Part shown: one piece after another, positions 1 to 4,303 of the stretch
How the letters are laid out: each line of letters starts with the position of its first letter
Numbering within the stretch: position 1 is the first letter of the stretch
Source: an uncultured Clostridia bacterium
GTDB lineage: Bacteria; Bacillota; Clostridia; Lachnospirales; CAG-274
Length of the DNA: 5,569 bases
Assembly (NCBI GenBank): GCA_947629215.1
Contig: CANRCU010000163.1
Span: 1-5,569 of the forward strand
Direction of reading: 5' to 3'
Translations under genes and position numbers: made by a program
The notes under the pieces: model-generated
What the model was told of the DNA's origin: nothing
Seen by the model: the letters and a program-made list of their open reading frames with translations, nothing else
Databases searched by the model: none

Positions 1-465
1 TCGCTGATTTCCCAGTTCAAGAGGAAATCTGAATTGTTTTTCCGCTCCGCAAAAATGGCTTGATGCAGCCGCAATTACATTTTTTGCTCCGCCGCCGTCA
101 ACAAGCGCGGCAGCAAGACCAAGCGCTTCGCCAAAGGTCGAACAAGCGCCGAATATACCTAAAAACGGTATCCCAAGACCTCTCAAGCCATAAGTCGATG
201 CCGAACACTGGTTCAGCAAATCACCCGAAACAATACAGTCTATATCTTTTCCGCTTTTTTTCAAAAGCAACTCTAAATTTTGTTTAACTATCTCGCTTTC
301 AGCTTTTTCCCAGCTGTCCTCTCCGACGGTGTTGTCATCAAGCACACGGTCAAAAAAATTTTTTAACGGACCTTCGCCCTCTTTTGTGCCGACCGTGCTT
401 GCCGTTGCCGTTATTGAAACGGGATTTGTAAATATCATTGTTTGTTTACCGATGTGCTTTGCCAT
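1..465 (-). CDS. spoVAD: Stage V sporulation protein AD, N-terminal 155 residues (partial)
   Basis: SpoVAD is the soluble, thiolase-fold component of the SpoVA complex; it sits on the forespore inner membrane and binds dipicolinic acid during uptake (family knowledge). The visible part starts MAKHIGKQTMIF, has GDLLNQ at residues 81-86, GACSTFGE at 106-113 with Cys108 in the thiolase-type nucleophile position, and SSHFCGAEKQFRFP at 135-148 with His137. These three stretches are typical SpoVAD signatures and match the Asp/Cys/His pocket implicated in DPA binding. The start at 465 is set by GGAGGAT at 471-477, five bases upstream. The gene follows spoVAC by 21 bases, so it is co-transcribed. The frame is open to the window edge; the usual length is about 335-340 residues, so more than half is missing. 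Identification is secure. Confidence 0.96.
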   Translation of the reverse strand, partial: MAKHIGKQTMIFTNPVSITATASTVGTKEGEGPLKNFFDRVLDDNTVGEDSWEKAESEIVKQNLELLLKKSGKDIDCIVSGDLLNQCSASTYGLRGLGIPFLGIFGACSTFGEALGLAAALVDGGGAKNVIAAASSHFCGAEKQFRFPLELGNQR

Positions 466-486
466 AGTATATCCTCCGATTCAATT

Positions 487-927
487 TTATCTGAACGCTG
501 TAAAATAATATACCAGACCTACAGCCATTGAGGTCAGCACACCATATAGAATAACAGGGCCTGCTATAGTAAATATTTTTGAGCCAAGACCCATTATCCA
601 GCCTTCGCGCTTATATTCAACAGCAGGCGACGTTACGGAATTTGAAAAACCCGTGATAGGCACTATCGAACCTGCGCCTGCCCACTTGCCTATTTTGCTG
701 TAAATACCAAGACCCGTGAGCAGAGAGGCGGCAACTATCAGTGTTATTGATGTGATCGTTGCGGCTGTTCTGCCGTCAAAGCCCCTTGCAAGCGCAAAAT
801 TATTCAGAAACTGACCTATTATACATATAAGTCCGCCTGCAACAAACGCTTTCAGACAGTCCGTTAAAACGGGACTGTCGGGTGACGCCTGTTTGACCAT
901 ACGGTCATATTCCGCATTTTTGCCCAT
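487..927 (-). CDS. spoVAC: Stage V sporulation protein AC, membrane channel component
   Basis: SpoVAC is an inner-membrane protein of the DPA channel; the Bacillus protein behaves as a mechanosensitive channel that opens at germination (family knowledge). The product here has 146 residues, the usual family length. About four hydrophobic segments are visible, near residues 23-45, 53-77, 84-102 and 117-142. The conserved block GAGSIVPITGFSNSVTSPAV (84-103) followed by EYKREGW and GLGSKIFTIAGPVILYG is a SpoVAC/SpoVAEB hallmark. An upstream in-frame ATG at 957 would add ten residues but has no ribosome binding site. The ATG at 927 has an AAGGTG-type site at about 933-940 and gives a normal SpoVAC N-terminus (MGKNAEYDRMV), so 927 is preferred. 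The gene lies 38 bases after spoVAB and 21 before spoVAD. Confidence 0.96.
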   Translation of the reverse strand: MGKNAEYDRMVKQASPDSPVLTDCLKAFVAGGLICIIGQFLNNFALARGFDGRTAATITSITLIVAASLLTGLGIYSKIGKWAGAGSIVPITGFSNSVTSPAVEYKREGWIMGLGSKIFTIAGPVILYGVLTSMAVGLVYYFTAFR

Positions 928-965
928 ATTGACACCTTCCTTTCCGCAATGCAGCACATTGCAAA

Positions 966-1397
966 TTATTCAATAAAAAAACCGGGTACGGAATAATATA
1001 ATATCGACCCCAGCATTTTGCCGAGCGCAAGAGCTGTTATAAAATACTTCAACCCGCGCTTGAGATTGCCGCGGCGGGTAAGCACGGGTATGACGTTCAG
1101 CACTTCCGCAAGCGAAAAAGCAAGGCAGCCGTAAAATATGCCGACCAAAAACATATATATCACTACGGCAGGCGTACCTATTGGCAGGCGATAATCAAGC
1201 ATAAGGCAGCTTGTACCCCAGATGCCGCCGAGAATGATGCCTGTTTCATAGGTTTTTATATGATTTTCTGTTTTTGTTTTTTGCGCAATACGCGGTACAA
1301 CGCCTATTATGGCAATAAAGGCAAATACCGCGCCAGATATTACAAGACCGCTGCCAAGCCCCATCAATATCGTCAGAAAAAATTTTATTGCCGTCAT
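966..1397 (-). CDS. spoVAB: Stage V sporulation protein AB, membrane protein
   Basis: SpoVAB is a small polytopic inner-membrane subunit of the SpoVA DPA transport complex; its individual role is not well defined. The 143-residue product matches the family length (about 140). It begins with a Gly-rich hydrophobic segment (residues 5-33, containing LMGLGSGLVISGAVFAF), then VPRIAQKTKTENHIKTYE at about 34-51, which is the conserved polar loop of the family, followed by hydrophobic segments near 52-67, 75-100 and 117-135. LAEVLNVIPVLTRR at 96-109 is also typical. The start at 1397 is supported by AAGAGG at 1405-1410 with a seven-base spacer. It follows spoVAA by 60 bases, a gap holding a small CCGC/GCGG hairpin (1420-1430) but no T-run, so transcription should continue through. 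Confidence 0.93.
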   Translation of the reverse strand: MTAIKFFLTILMGLGSGLVISGAVFAFIAIIGVVPRIAQKTKTENHIKTYETGIILGGIWGTSCLMLDYRLPIGTPAVVIYMFLVGIFYGCLAFSLAEVLNVIPVLTRRGNLKRGLKYFITALALGKMLGSILYYSVPGFFIE

Positions 1398-1457
1398 ATT
1401 TTTGCCTCTTTTTATGATTCCGCTTCGCGGTATATAAACCCCGGCTCGAAGAAAGAA

Positions 1458-2051
1458 TCATTTGTTTTTGTTAAGGGTGTCGATAATATTATCGGTGACA
1501 TCTTTTTCGTATGTTGACATCTCAACTTCTATGGGCGTAGGATCGTTTGTAAGTTTTTTGCCCGTAAAGTGATTGAAAAATACGATTATCCCGACCGCAA
1601 GCCCTATTGCATACGGCAAATGTATAACGGCAGGATTACGAATATGTTCACCGAAAAAAATGTAGTAGTAGTTTTCAAATACCTTGGACATCTGTGCATC
1701 CGAATGAAAACTCATGATAGCCGTTGCCGAACCGGCTGCAAGCAGCAGCGTCACAACAGCCACCTTACACCAAAGCCACAGTGTGTTTGGATGCCGTTTG
1801 GGACTGTCATATTCGACAATAGTATCAATTTCCCCTACATTGTTTATAGTATGCCCCGGAAAAACAGCGTTTATTTTGGCAATAATATCAATGACTGACA
1901 CCAGATAGCACTTGTCCTCGGTTACTTCAAGTATTTTTGTATTTTTTATGCGTTTTGCAATATCGTGGGAGGTTTCCACATCGGCAATATCACCGATAGT
2001 TACTTTTCCTCTTGCCGATATTTTTTTTGCAGGTTTAATATATATATCCAT
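1458..2051 (-). CDS. spoVAA: Stage V sporulation protein AA
   Basis: SpoVAA is the membrane subunit with a large N-terminal soluble domain encoded first in spoVA operons of the Bacillus type; it is needed for DPA uptake into the forespore (family knowledge). The product has 197 residues. Residues 1-85 form a hydrophilic beta-rich domain that starts MDIYIKPAKK and includes VTIGDIADVE (17-26). Two membrane segments follow at about 91-114 and 141-161. The C-terminal tail contains TPIEVEMSTYEKDV (172-185), the conserved SpoVAA ending. The start at 2051 has GGAGGT at 2057-2062 with a five-base spacer. The first 17 bases overlap the end of the small ORF 2035-2202, which suggests translational coupling. 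Presence of AA and AB is notable because many Clostridium species keep only AC-AD-AE. Confidence 0.94.
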   Translation of the reverse strand: MDIYIKPAKKISARGKVTIGDIADVETSHDIAKRIKNTKILEVTEDKCYLVSVIDIIAKINAVFPGHTINNVGEIDTIVEYDSPKRHPNTLWLWCKVAVVTLLLAAGSATAIMSFHSDAQMSKVFENYYYIFFGEHIRNPAVIHLPYAIGLAVGIIVFFNHFTGKKLTNDPTPIEVEMSTYEKDVTDNIIDTLNKNK

Positions 2052-2202
2052 TTTCTACCTCCAAAGGCAATAGTTTTGTATACAAAACCGAAACAAGCGT
2101 CCTGTCCGACATGTCGGTATGAGGCATATTCTTATTACGGCAGGCATAGAATCCGGCTGCGGCCGCAATTATCAGCAGCAGTAAAATAATATTCAATTTC
2201 AT
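2035..2202 (-). CDS. Small lipoprotein-like or membrane-anchored ORF leading the spoVA operon
   Basis: This is a 55-codon ORF of no family I recognise. It starts MKLNIILLLLIIAAAAGFYAC, a basic start followed by a strong hydrophobic stretch and then Cys21, which resembles a lipoprotein signal with a weak lipobox (FYAC), or a single membrane anchor. A polar tail of about 34 residues follows. The ATG at 2202 has GGAG at 2211-2214 with an eight-base spacer. The TAA at 2035-2037 lies inside spoVAA, so the two genes overlap by 17 bases, and the spoVAA ribosome binding site is inside this ORF. The forespore-type promoter 2242-2270 lies directly upstream with a leader of about 30 bases, so transcription would include it. 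Reality as a gene rests on signal, spacing and overlap, not on homology. It may instead be a translated leader. Confidence 0.6.
   Translation of the reverse strand: MKLNIILLLLIIAAAAGFYACRNKNMPHTDMSDRTLVSVLYTKLLPLEVENGYIY
2073..2088. repeat. Perfect 16-bp palindrome just upstream of spoVAA
   Basis: GTTTTGTATACAAAAC reads identically on both strands, with eight-base arms and no spacer. It lies 11 bases upstream of the spoVAA ribosome binding site, inside the 3' part of the small ORF. Palindromes of this form are typical of dimeric helix-turn-helix regulator operators. No regulator gene is in the window, and coding constraint (Leu-Tyr-Thr-Lys) may explain part of it. Confidence 0.5.
2106..2117. 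repeat. Perfect 12-bp palindrome in the small ORF
   Basis: CCGACATGTCGG is a perfect palindrome 17 bases from the 16-bp palindrome at 2073-2088. A single 12-bp palindrome is expected by chance in a window this long, so only its closeness to the larger one makes it worth recording. Confidence 0.35.
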
Positions 2203-2241
2203 TTTCTTCACTCCATAAATTGTTTTCGACAGTTTTTATGT

Positions 2242-2270
2242 TATTATTACTCTTGATTTAAAATTTATAC
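2242..2270 (-). promoter_or_regulatory. SigG/SigF-like promoter of the spoVA operon
   Basis: Read on the minus strand, GTATA at 2270-2266 fits the -35 consensus GHATR. After a 17-base spacer, AATAATA at 2248-2242 fits the -10 consensus CATWHTA at six of seven positions. Predicted initiation is near 2234, giving a leader of about 30 bases before the small ORF. SigG control of spoVA is the established pattern in Bacillus and Clostridia, so the fit of site and gene is consistent. The site is AT-rich, so a chance match remains possible. Confidence 0.55.
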
Positions 2271-2340
2271 AGCCAACAATTCACAACAAGTCCTTTAAAT
2301 TAATAAATTGAAAATATAACTGCGAAAGGAGTGAAATTCA

Positions 2341-2715
2341 ATGCTTGGAGAAACGGCGCTGAAATATTATAATCAAGGTGAAAGCTGCTCAAAATGCATA
2401 TTTCTGGCTTGTGAGGATATGTACAAAATAAAAATTGACAGCAGCATATACAAAATGTGCGGCGGTCTGAATAACGGCTTCGGCATAGGCGAAATGTGCA
2501 GTGCGGCGGTAACAGCCGTAATGTTTATCGCCCTTTATTTTTGCCGCGATGAAACAAAAATAAAAAAAGCCAGAATATATTTTCTTACATCAATTCAGGA
2601 CAGACTTAAAAGCTGTTCTTGCGCAAAACTAAAAAGCAACTGCGGCAATGTAATACGAGAATGCGGAGAAGCACTTGAAGAAACGATCTCGGAGTTTAAC
2701 GGCAAAAACCGATAA
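2341..2715 (+). CDS. C_GCAxxG_C_C family Cys-rich putative redox protein
   Basis: The 124-residue product resembles the C_GCAxxG_C_C family (putative redox-active proteins of anaerobes; function not established). It has the usual layout: an N-terminal helix with YYNQGESCSKCIF (residues 9-21, conserved Cys16), the Gly-rich stretch CGGLNNGFGIGEMCSAAV (40-57) with Cys53, a hydrophobic helix, and a C-terminal pair Cys101 and Cys108 in NCGNVIRECGEAL. Ten cysteines occur in all (16, 19, 24, 40, 53, 68, 92, 94, 101, 108). The canonical CGA after the Gly-rich loop is CSA here, and the C-terminal region is shorter than in longer members. AAAGGAG at 2325-2331 lies nine bases before the ATG. It is divergent from spoVA over about 138 bases; I see no convincing housekeeping promoter, only a weak TTGTTT/TATTAT pair near 2220-2247. 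The product is probably cytosolic. Confidence 0.8.
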   Translation: MLGETALKYYNQGESCSKCIFLACEDMYKIKIDSSIYKMCGGLNNGFGIGEMCSAAVTAVMFIALYFCRDETKIKKARIYFLTSIQDRLKSCSCAKLKSNCGNVIRECGEALEETISEFNGKNR

Positions 2716-2730
2716 GTCGGCTAAAAGCGG

Positions 2731-2764
2731 TTTTATGACTGTCAATTTTTTGGCAGTCATAAAA
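2731..2764 (+). terminator. 14-bp stem-loop 15 bases after the Cys-rich protein gene
   Basis: TTTTATGACTGTCA (2731-2744) pairs with TGGCAGTCATAAAA (2751-2764), one G-U pair included, around a six-base loop. It is the first strong structure after the stop codon at 2715 and could protect or end that mRNA. It lacks a T-run directly after the stem, so it is not a textbook intrinsic terminator. Confidence 0.4.
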
Positions 2765-2772
2765 CGTCGGTC

Positions 2773-2806
2773 AAAAAAGCACCCCTGCATAACACAAAGG
2801 TGCTTT
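2773..2806 (-). terminator. Intrinsic terminator, best on the minus strand
   Basis: AAAGCACC (2776-2783) pairs with GGTGCTTT (2799-2806) around a 15-base loop. On the minus strand the stem runs into six T (positions 2778-2773), a good intrinsic terminator for transcription arriving from the SASP side or from within the gene-free stretch. On the plus strand it is followed by the poorer tract CCATTATTTTT, so it may also end transcripts of the Cys-rich protein gene. Confidence 0.6.
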
Positions 2807-2843
2807 CCATTATTTTTCGGAGTTTTCGCTTTTAACAAAACCT

Positions 2844-2904
2844 ATACAGAACTGCAGATCCTGCCGAAGGCAAACGATCCCTTCTGTATGATTTGCCTTC
2901 GGCA
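2844..2904. repeat. Two interlocking inverted repeats (a-b-a'-b')
   Basis: Arm b TGCCGAAGGCAAA (2862-2874) is perfectly complementary to b' TTTGCCTTCGGCA (2892-2904). Arm a ATACAGAA (2844-2851) is perfectly complementary to a' TTCTGTAT (2882-2889), with GATC at 2857-2860 and 2876-2879 adding to that helix. The order a-b-a'-b' means the two helices either compete or form a pseudoknot. In addition b and b' are each near-palindromic (TGCC-GAA-GGCA and TTTGCC-TTC-GGCAAA) and can fold alone. This may be a structured RNA, a switch or a palindromic dispersed repeat. Confidence 0.65.
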
Positions 2905-2919
2905 AAATCTCCTTTCGGG

Positions 2920-2996
2920 ATTTCCCTGATTTTAAACATATCCCTTTGCAGACATAGCCGAATACCGGTTTTGTCATAAGGTGTTTTCAGGGAAAT
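2920..2996. repeat. 10-bp inverted repeat enclosing a second hairpin
   Basis: ATTTCCCTGA (2920-2929) pairs perfectly with TCAGGGAAAT (2987-2996). Inside, GACATAGCCG (2951-2960) pairs with CGGTTTTGTC (2966-2975), with one mismatch and one G-U, around a five-base loop. The G-U pair exists only in plus-strand RNA, so if the inner hairpin is functional the plus strand is favoured; the outer stem is strand-neutral. Confidence 0.55.
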
Positions 2997-3058
2997 TATA
3001 CAATTGTACCAAAATCAACAGTTATTTATCATAAGTCATTCTCGATTTCTCTTTATAC

Positions 3059-3088
3059 TTGACAAACTATCGGAATCTTTCGTATATT
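3059..3088 (+). promoter_or_regulatory. Strong SigA-type promoter pointing antisense into the SASP gene
   Basis: TTGACA (3059-3064), a perfect -35, is followed after 18 bases by TATATT (3083-3088), a five-of-six -10. Initiation would fall near 3095, five bases before the SASP stop codon on the other strand. No plus-strand gene follows before tig at 4651, so the expected product is an antisense or untranslated RNA. Confidence 0.5.
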
Positions 3089-3099
3089 TTAGACTGTAA

Positions 3100-3312
3100 T
3101 TACTTACCTGCCATCTGTTTTTCTTGAGCTTCGATCATTTTTTTAACCATATAACCGCCGACATAACCGTTCTGAGCGGAAGTAAGATCGCCGTTATAAC
3201 CCTGCTTTAAAGGTACGCCTATTTCGTTTGCGACCTCATACTTGAATTTGTTCATAGCTTCTCTTGCCTCGGGTACATTTGTCTTATTTGATGAGCCTGT
3301 ACTGTTAGACAT
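3100..3312 (-). CDS. Alpha/beta-type small acid-soluble spore protein
   Basis: This is a complete 70-residue alpha/beta-type SASP. These proteins coat and protect DNA in the dormant spore and are degraded at germination (family knowledge). Residues 1-13 are a polar Ser/Asn-rich start. PEAREAMNKFKYEVANEIG (14-32) includes the GPR protease site, cleaved between Ala and Asn in EVA-NE. Next comes the conserved DNA-binding signature GYNGDLTSAQNGYVGGYMVK (38-57), then MIEAQEKQMAGK. The start at 3312 is fixed by AAGGAGGAG at 3319-3327 with a six-base spacer. A SigG-like promoter and a leader hairpin lie upstream; expression in the forespore is expected. It is monocistronic: the nearest minus-strand terminator is about 300 bases downstream at 2773-2806. 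The family is certain, the paralogue name is not. Confidence 0.97.
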   Translation of the reverse strand: MSNSTGSSNKTNVPEAREAMNKFKYEVANEIGVPLKQGYNGDLTSAQNGYVGGYMVKKMIEAQEKQMAGK

Positions 3313-3350
3313 ATATAACTCCTCCTTTAAAACTTTTAATTATCATTCCC

Positions 3351-3367
3351 CGGCAGTGATACTGCCG
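3351..3367 (-). promoter_or_regulatory. Perfect stem-loop in the SASP mRNA leader
   Basis: CGGCAGT and ACTGCCG pair perfectly (seven GC-rich base pairs, three-base loop) in otherwise AT-rich DNA. No T-run follows on either strand, so it is not a terminator. The predicted SASP transcription start falls near 3365, which would place the stem at or within two bases of the mRNA 5' end. Such 5'-terminal stems are known to protect mRNAs from decay. It could also be an operator. Confidence 0.5.
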
Positions 3368-3371
3368 AAAC

Positions 3372-3400
3372 TATACTGTTTGGTTGGTACACTATTATTT
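3372..3400 (-). promoter_or_regulatory. Candidate SigG-like promoter of the SASP gene
   Basis: On the minus strand AAATA at 3400-3396 (four of five to GHATR) and CAGTATA at 3378-3372 (six of seven to CATWHTA) are 17 bases apart. Start would be near 3365, leaving a leader of about 53 bases. SASP genes are classic SigG targets, which supports the call, but the -35 lacks the preferred G. Confidence 0.42.
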
Positions 3401-3485
3401 TGGCGAAAACGTTTTAATTTAAACAGACAATTTTTGCAAGTTTTTTCGTTTATATTCATATAATATACTGCGCAGATATTGCCAC

Positions 3486-3508
3486 CCGAGATTTTGCAAA
3501 TATTTCGG
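3486..3508. repeat. Imperfect hairpin downstream of the unknown gene
   Basis: CCGAGATTTT (3486-3495) pairs with AAATATTTCGG (3498-3508), with one mismatch and one G-U, around a three-base loop. It lies 34 bases past the stop of the minus-strand gene 3542-4138. It lacks a T-run on the minus strand, so no clear terminator for that gene is visible. Confidence 0.3.
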
Positions 3509-3541
3509 AAGAAATCGGCACTTATAAATTTGTATTATTGA

Positions 3542-4138
3542 TTATTTGTTTTTATACAGTATATCGCCGGTATCTTCATAACTAATATAATTTTTATATA
3601 AAAGTAAATAATATTTCTTCGATTTTTCGAGAATCGCATAACCATTGTATCTATTATTTTCGATATCCGTATACTCACTGTATATATAATCCATTCCGTT
3701 TACGATCCACATATCATCGGAAAATTTTTCTTTATTCTTATTATAAAATGTTTTTATATCGGAAGCATCAAAACTTAATTTCTCTTCTTCGATTGATTTA
3801 ATTAAAATCGGATATATATCTTTTAACGAGTTAAATTTTCCGAGTACGAGCTGAAATTGTCTGTCTTCAAAATATTTACTGTATCCGGCGGTAACTATAT
3901 TGCATCGGTCAGGACAATTAAATTCTTTCAAAAGCTGATCTCTATCCACTGAAGATATATTGCCGACTGTTGTGTATCCGACTCCTTGAGCTATCTCCGC
4001 TGAAGATGTATTGCCGACTGTTGTGTGTTCGGATCCTGCAAGAAATATATACACTATAACAGTGTGTCCGATATTTATAACCCCTATAATTAATATAATG
4101 CATATCATTAACGATAAGATCCTGTTAGTTTTGCCCAT
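3542..4138 (-). CDS. Unrecognised membrane-anchored protein with an internal repeat
   Basis: The 198-residue product belongs to no family I recognise. A single strongly hydrophobic segment at residues 7-34 (starting ILSLMICIILIIGV) is an uncleaved signal-anchor or signal peptide, so the rest should lie outside the membrane. Residues 38-71 hold two copies of a 17-residue unit with the core TTVGN-SS (39-46 and 56-63). Then comes Cys75-Pro-Asp-Arg-Cys79, a possible disulfide, and a mixed polar domain rich in Tyr, Lys and Asp to the end. An in-frame ATG at 4174 has no ribosome binding site; the ATG at 4138 has AAGGAG at 4148-4153 and begins MGKTNRIL, a normal signal start, so 4138 is chosen. It is alone on its transcript, from the promoter 4272-4300. 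It may be strain-specific accessory content. Confidence 0.75.
   Translation of the reverse strand: MGKTNRILSLMICIILIIGVINIGHTVIVYIFLAGSEHTTVGNTSSAEIAQGVGYTTVGNISSVDRDQLLKEFNCPDRCNIVTAGYSKYFEDRQFQLVLGKFNSLKDIYPILIKSIEEEKLSFDASDIKTFYNKNKEKFSDDMWIVNGMDYIYSEYTDIENNRYNGYAILEKSKKYYLLLYKNYISYEDTGDILYKNK
3946..4036. repeat. Two-copy direct repeat with 51-base period inside the unknown gene
   Basis: The 40-base blocks 3946-3985 and 3997-4036 agree at 34 positions, including 18 identical bases in a row (3958-3975 and 4009-4026). The period is 51 bases, exactly 17 codons, so copy changes keep the reading frame. This is the signature of a recent in-frame duplication just after the membrane segment. Confidence 0.85.
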
Positions 4139-4159
4139 GATAACTTTCTCCTTTTGTAT

Positions 4160-4219
4160 AAAAAAAGCCTGCATATACGAAATTTTGTAACATATATAGA
4201 TGACAATATGCTAATAAGC
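4160..4219 (-). promoter_or_regulatory. Attenuator-like fold in the leader of the unknown gene
   Basis: On the minus strand GCTT (4219-4216) and GCATAT (4211-4206) pair with AGGC (4170-4167) and ATATGC (4176-4171), with a four-base bulge on the 5' side and an inner helix ATATATG/CGTATAT. Seven T (4166-4160) follow directly, and the ribosome binding site comes only six bases later. A terminator placed there would control the gene by early termination. The stem is AT-rich and bulged, so this is tentative. Confidence 0.35.
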
Positions 4220-4271
4220 CCCATTGTATTAGTTTTTGTTCTATGCCGACTATTGCAGTTTATTTATAGAA

Positions 4272-4300
4272 ATTATACCAAAGTTATCTGTAATTTGCAA
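4272..4300 (-). promoter_or_regulatory. SigA promoter with extended -10 for the unknown gene
   Basis: On the minus strand TTGCAA (4300-4295), a 17-base spacer and TATAAT (4277-4272) preceded by TGG form a near-consensus vegetative promoter with an extended -10. Start is expected near 4265, giving a leader of about 127 bases for the gene beginning at 4138. Confidence 0.7.
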
Positions 4301-4303
4301 TAG

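Larger units (their letters stand above)
2716..3099. other. 384-base gene-free stretch dense in hairpins
   Basis: No supported protein gene lies here. It holds, in order, a 14-bp stem-loop (2731-2764), a terminator-type hairpin (2776-2806), two interlocking inverted repeats (2844-2904), a 10-bp stem enclosing another hairpin (2920-2996) and a plus-strand SigA promoter (3059-3088). The individual parts are listed separately. On the minus strand a TATAAT at 3000-2995 without a good -35 could start a transcript of roughly 215 bases ending at the 2776-2806 hairpin. Confidence 0.6.

Noticed and set aside
60..287. Plus-strand open frame of 75 codons
   Set aside because: It lies wholly antisense to spoVAD, has no ribosome binding site and an arbitrary Gln/Arg-rich composition; a shadow.
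928..957. Longer spoVAC start at 957
   Set aside because: No ribosome binding site upstream and ten residues foreign to the family; the ATG at 927 is better supported.
1477..1488. 12-base identity (GTGTCGATAATA) between spoVAA and the 4339-4350 repeat arm
   Set aside because: About one 12-base match between two places is expected by chance in a window this size.
1260..1908. Plus-strand open frames opposite spoVAB and spoVAA (1260-1517, 1569-1898, 1714-1908)
   Set aside because: They mirror well-identified genes on the other strand and lack start signals.
1965..2189. Plus-strand open frame of 74 codons
   Set aside because: It is antisense to the spoVAA start and the small ORF, with no ribosome binding site.
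2629..2929. Open frames across the 3' end of the Cys-rich gene and the hairpin block (2629-2838 minus, 2675-2929 plus)
   Set aside because: They read through strong inverted repeats, have no ribosome binding sites and resemble no family.
2716..3000. Known riboswitch, 6S RNA or SRP RNA in the hairpin block
   Set aside because: I could not find the conserved core sequences of these classes on either strand; without a covariance search no known class can be named.
3242..3463. Plus-strand open frame antisense to the SASP gene
   Set aside because: A shadow of the SASP gene that continues into its leader; the proposed antisense RNA could pass through it, but nothing supports translation.
4139..4174. 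Longer start at 4174 for the unknown membrane protein
   Set aside because: The ribosome binding site for 4138 lies inside that extension and none precedes 4174.
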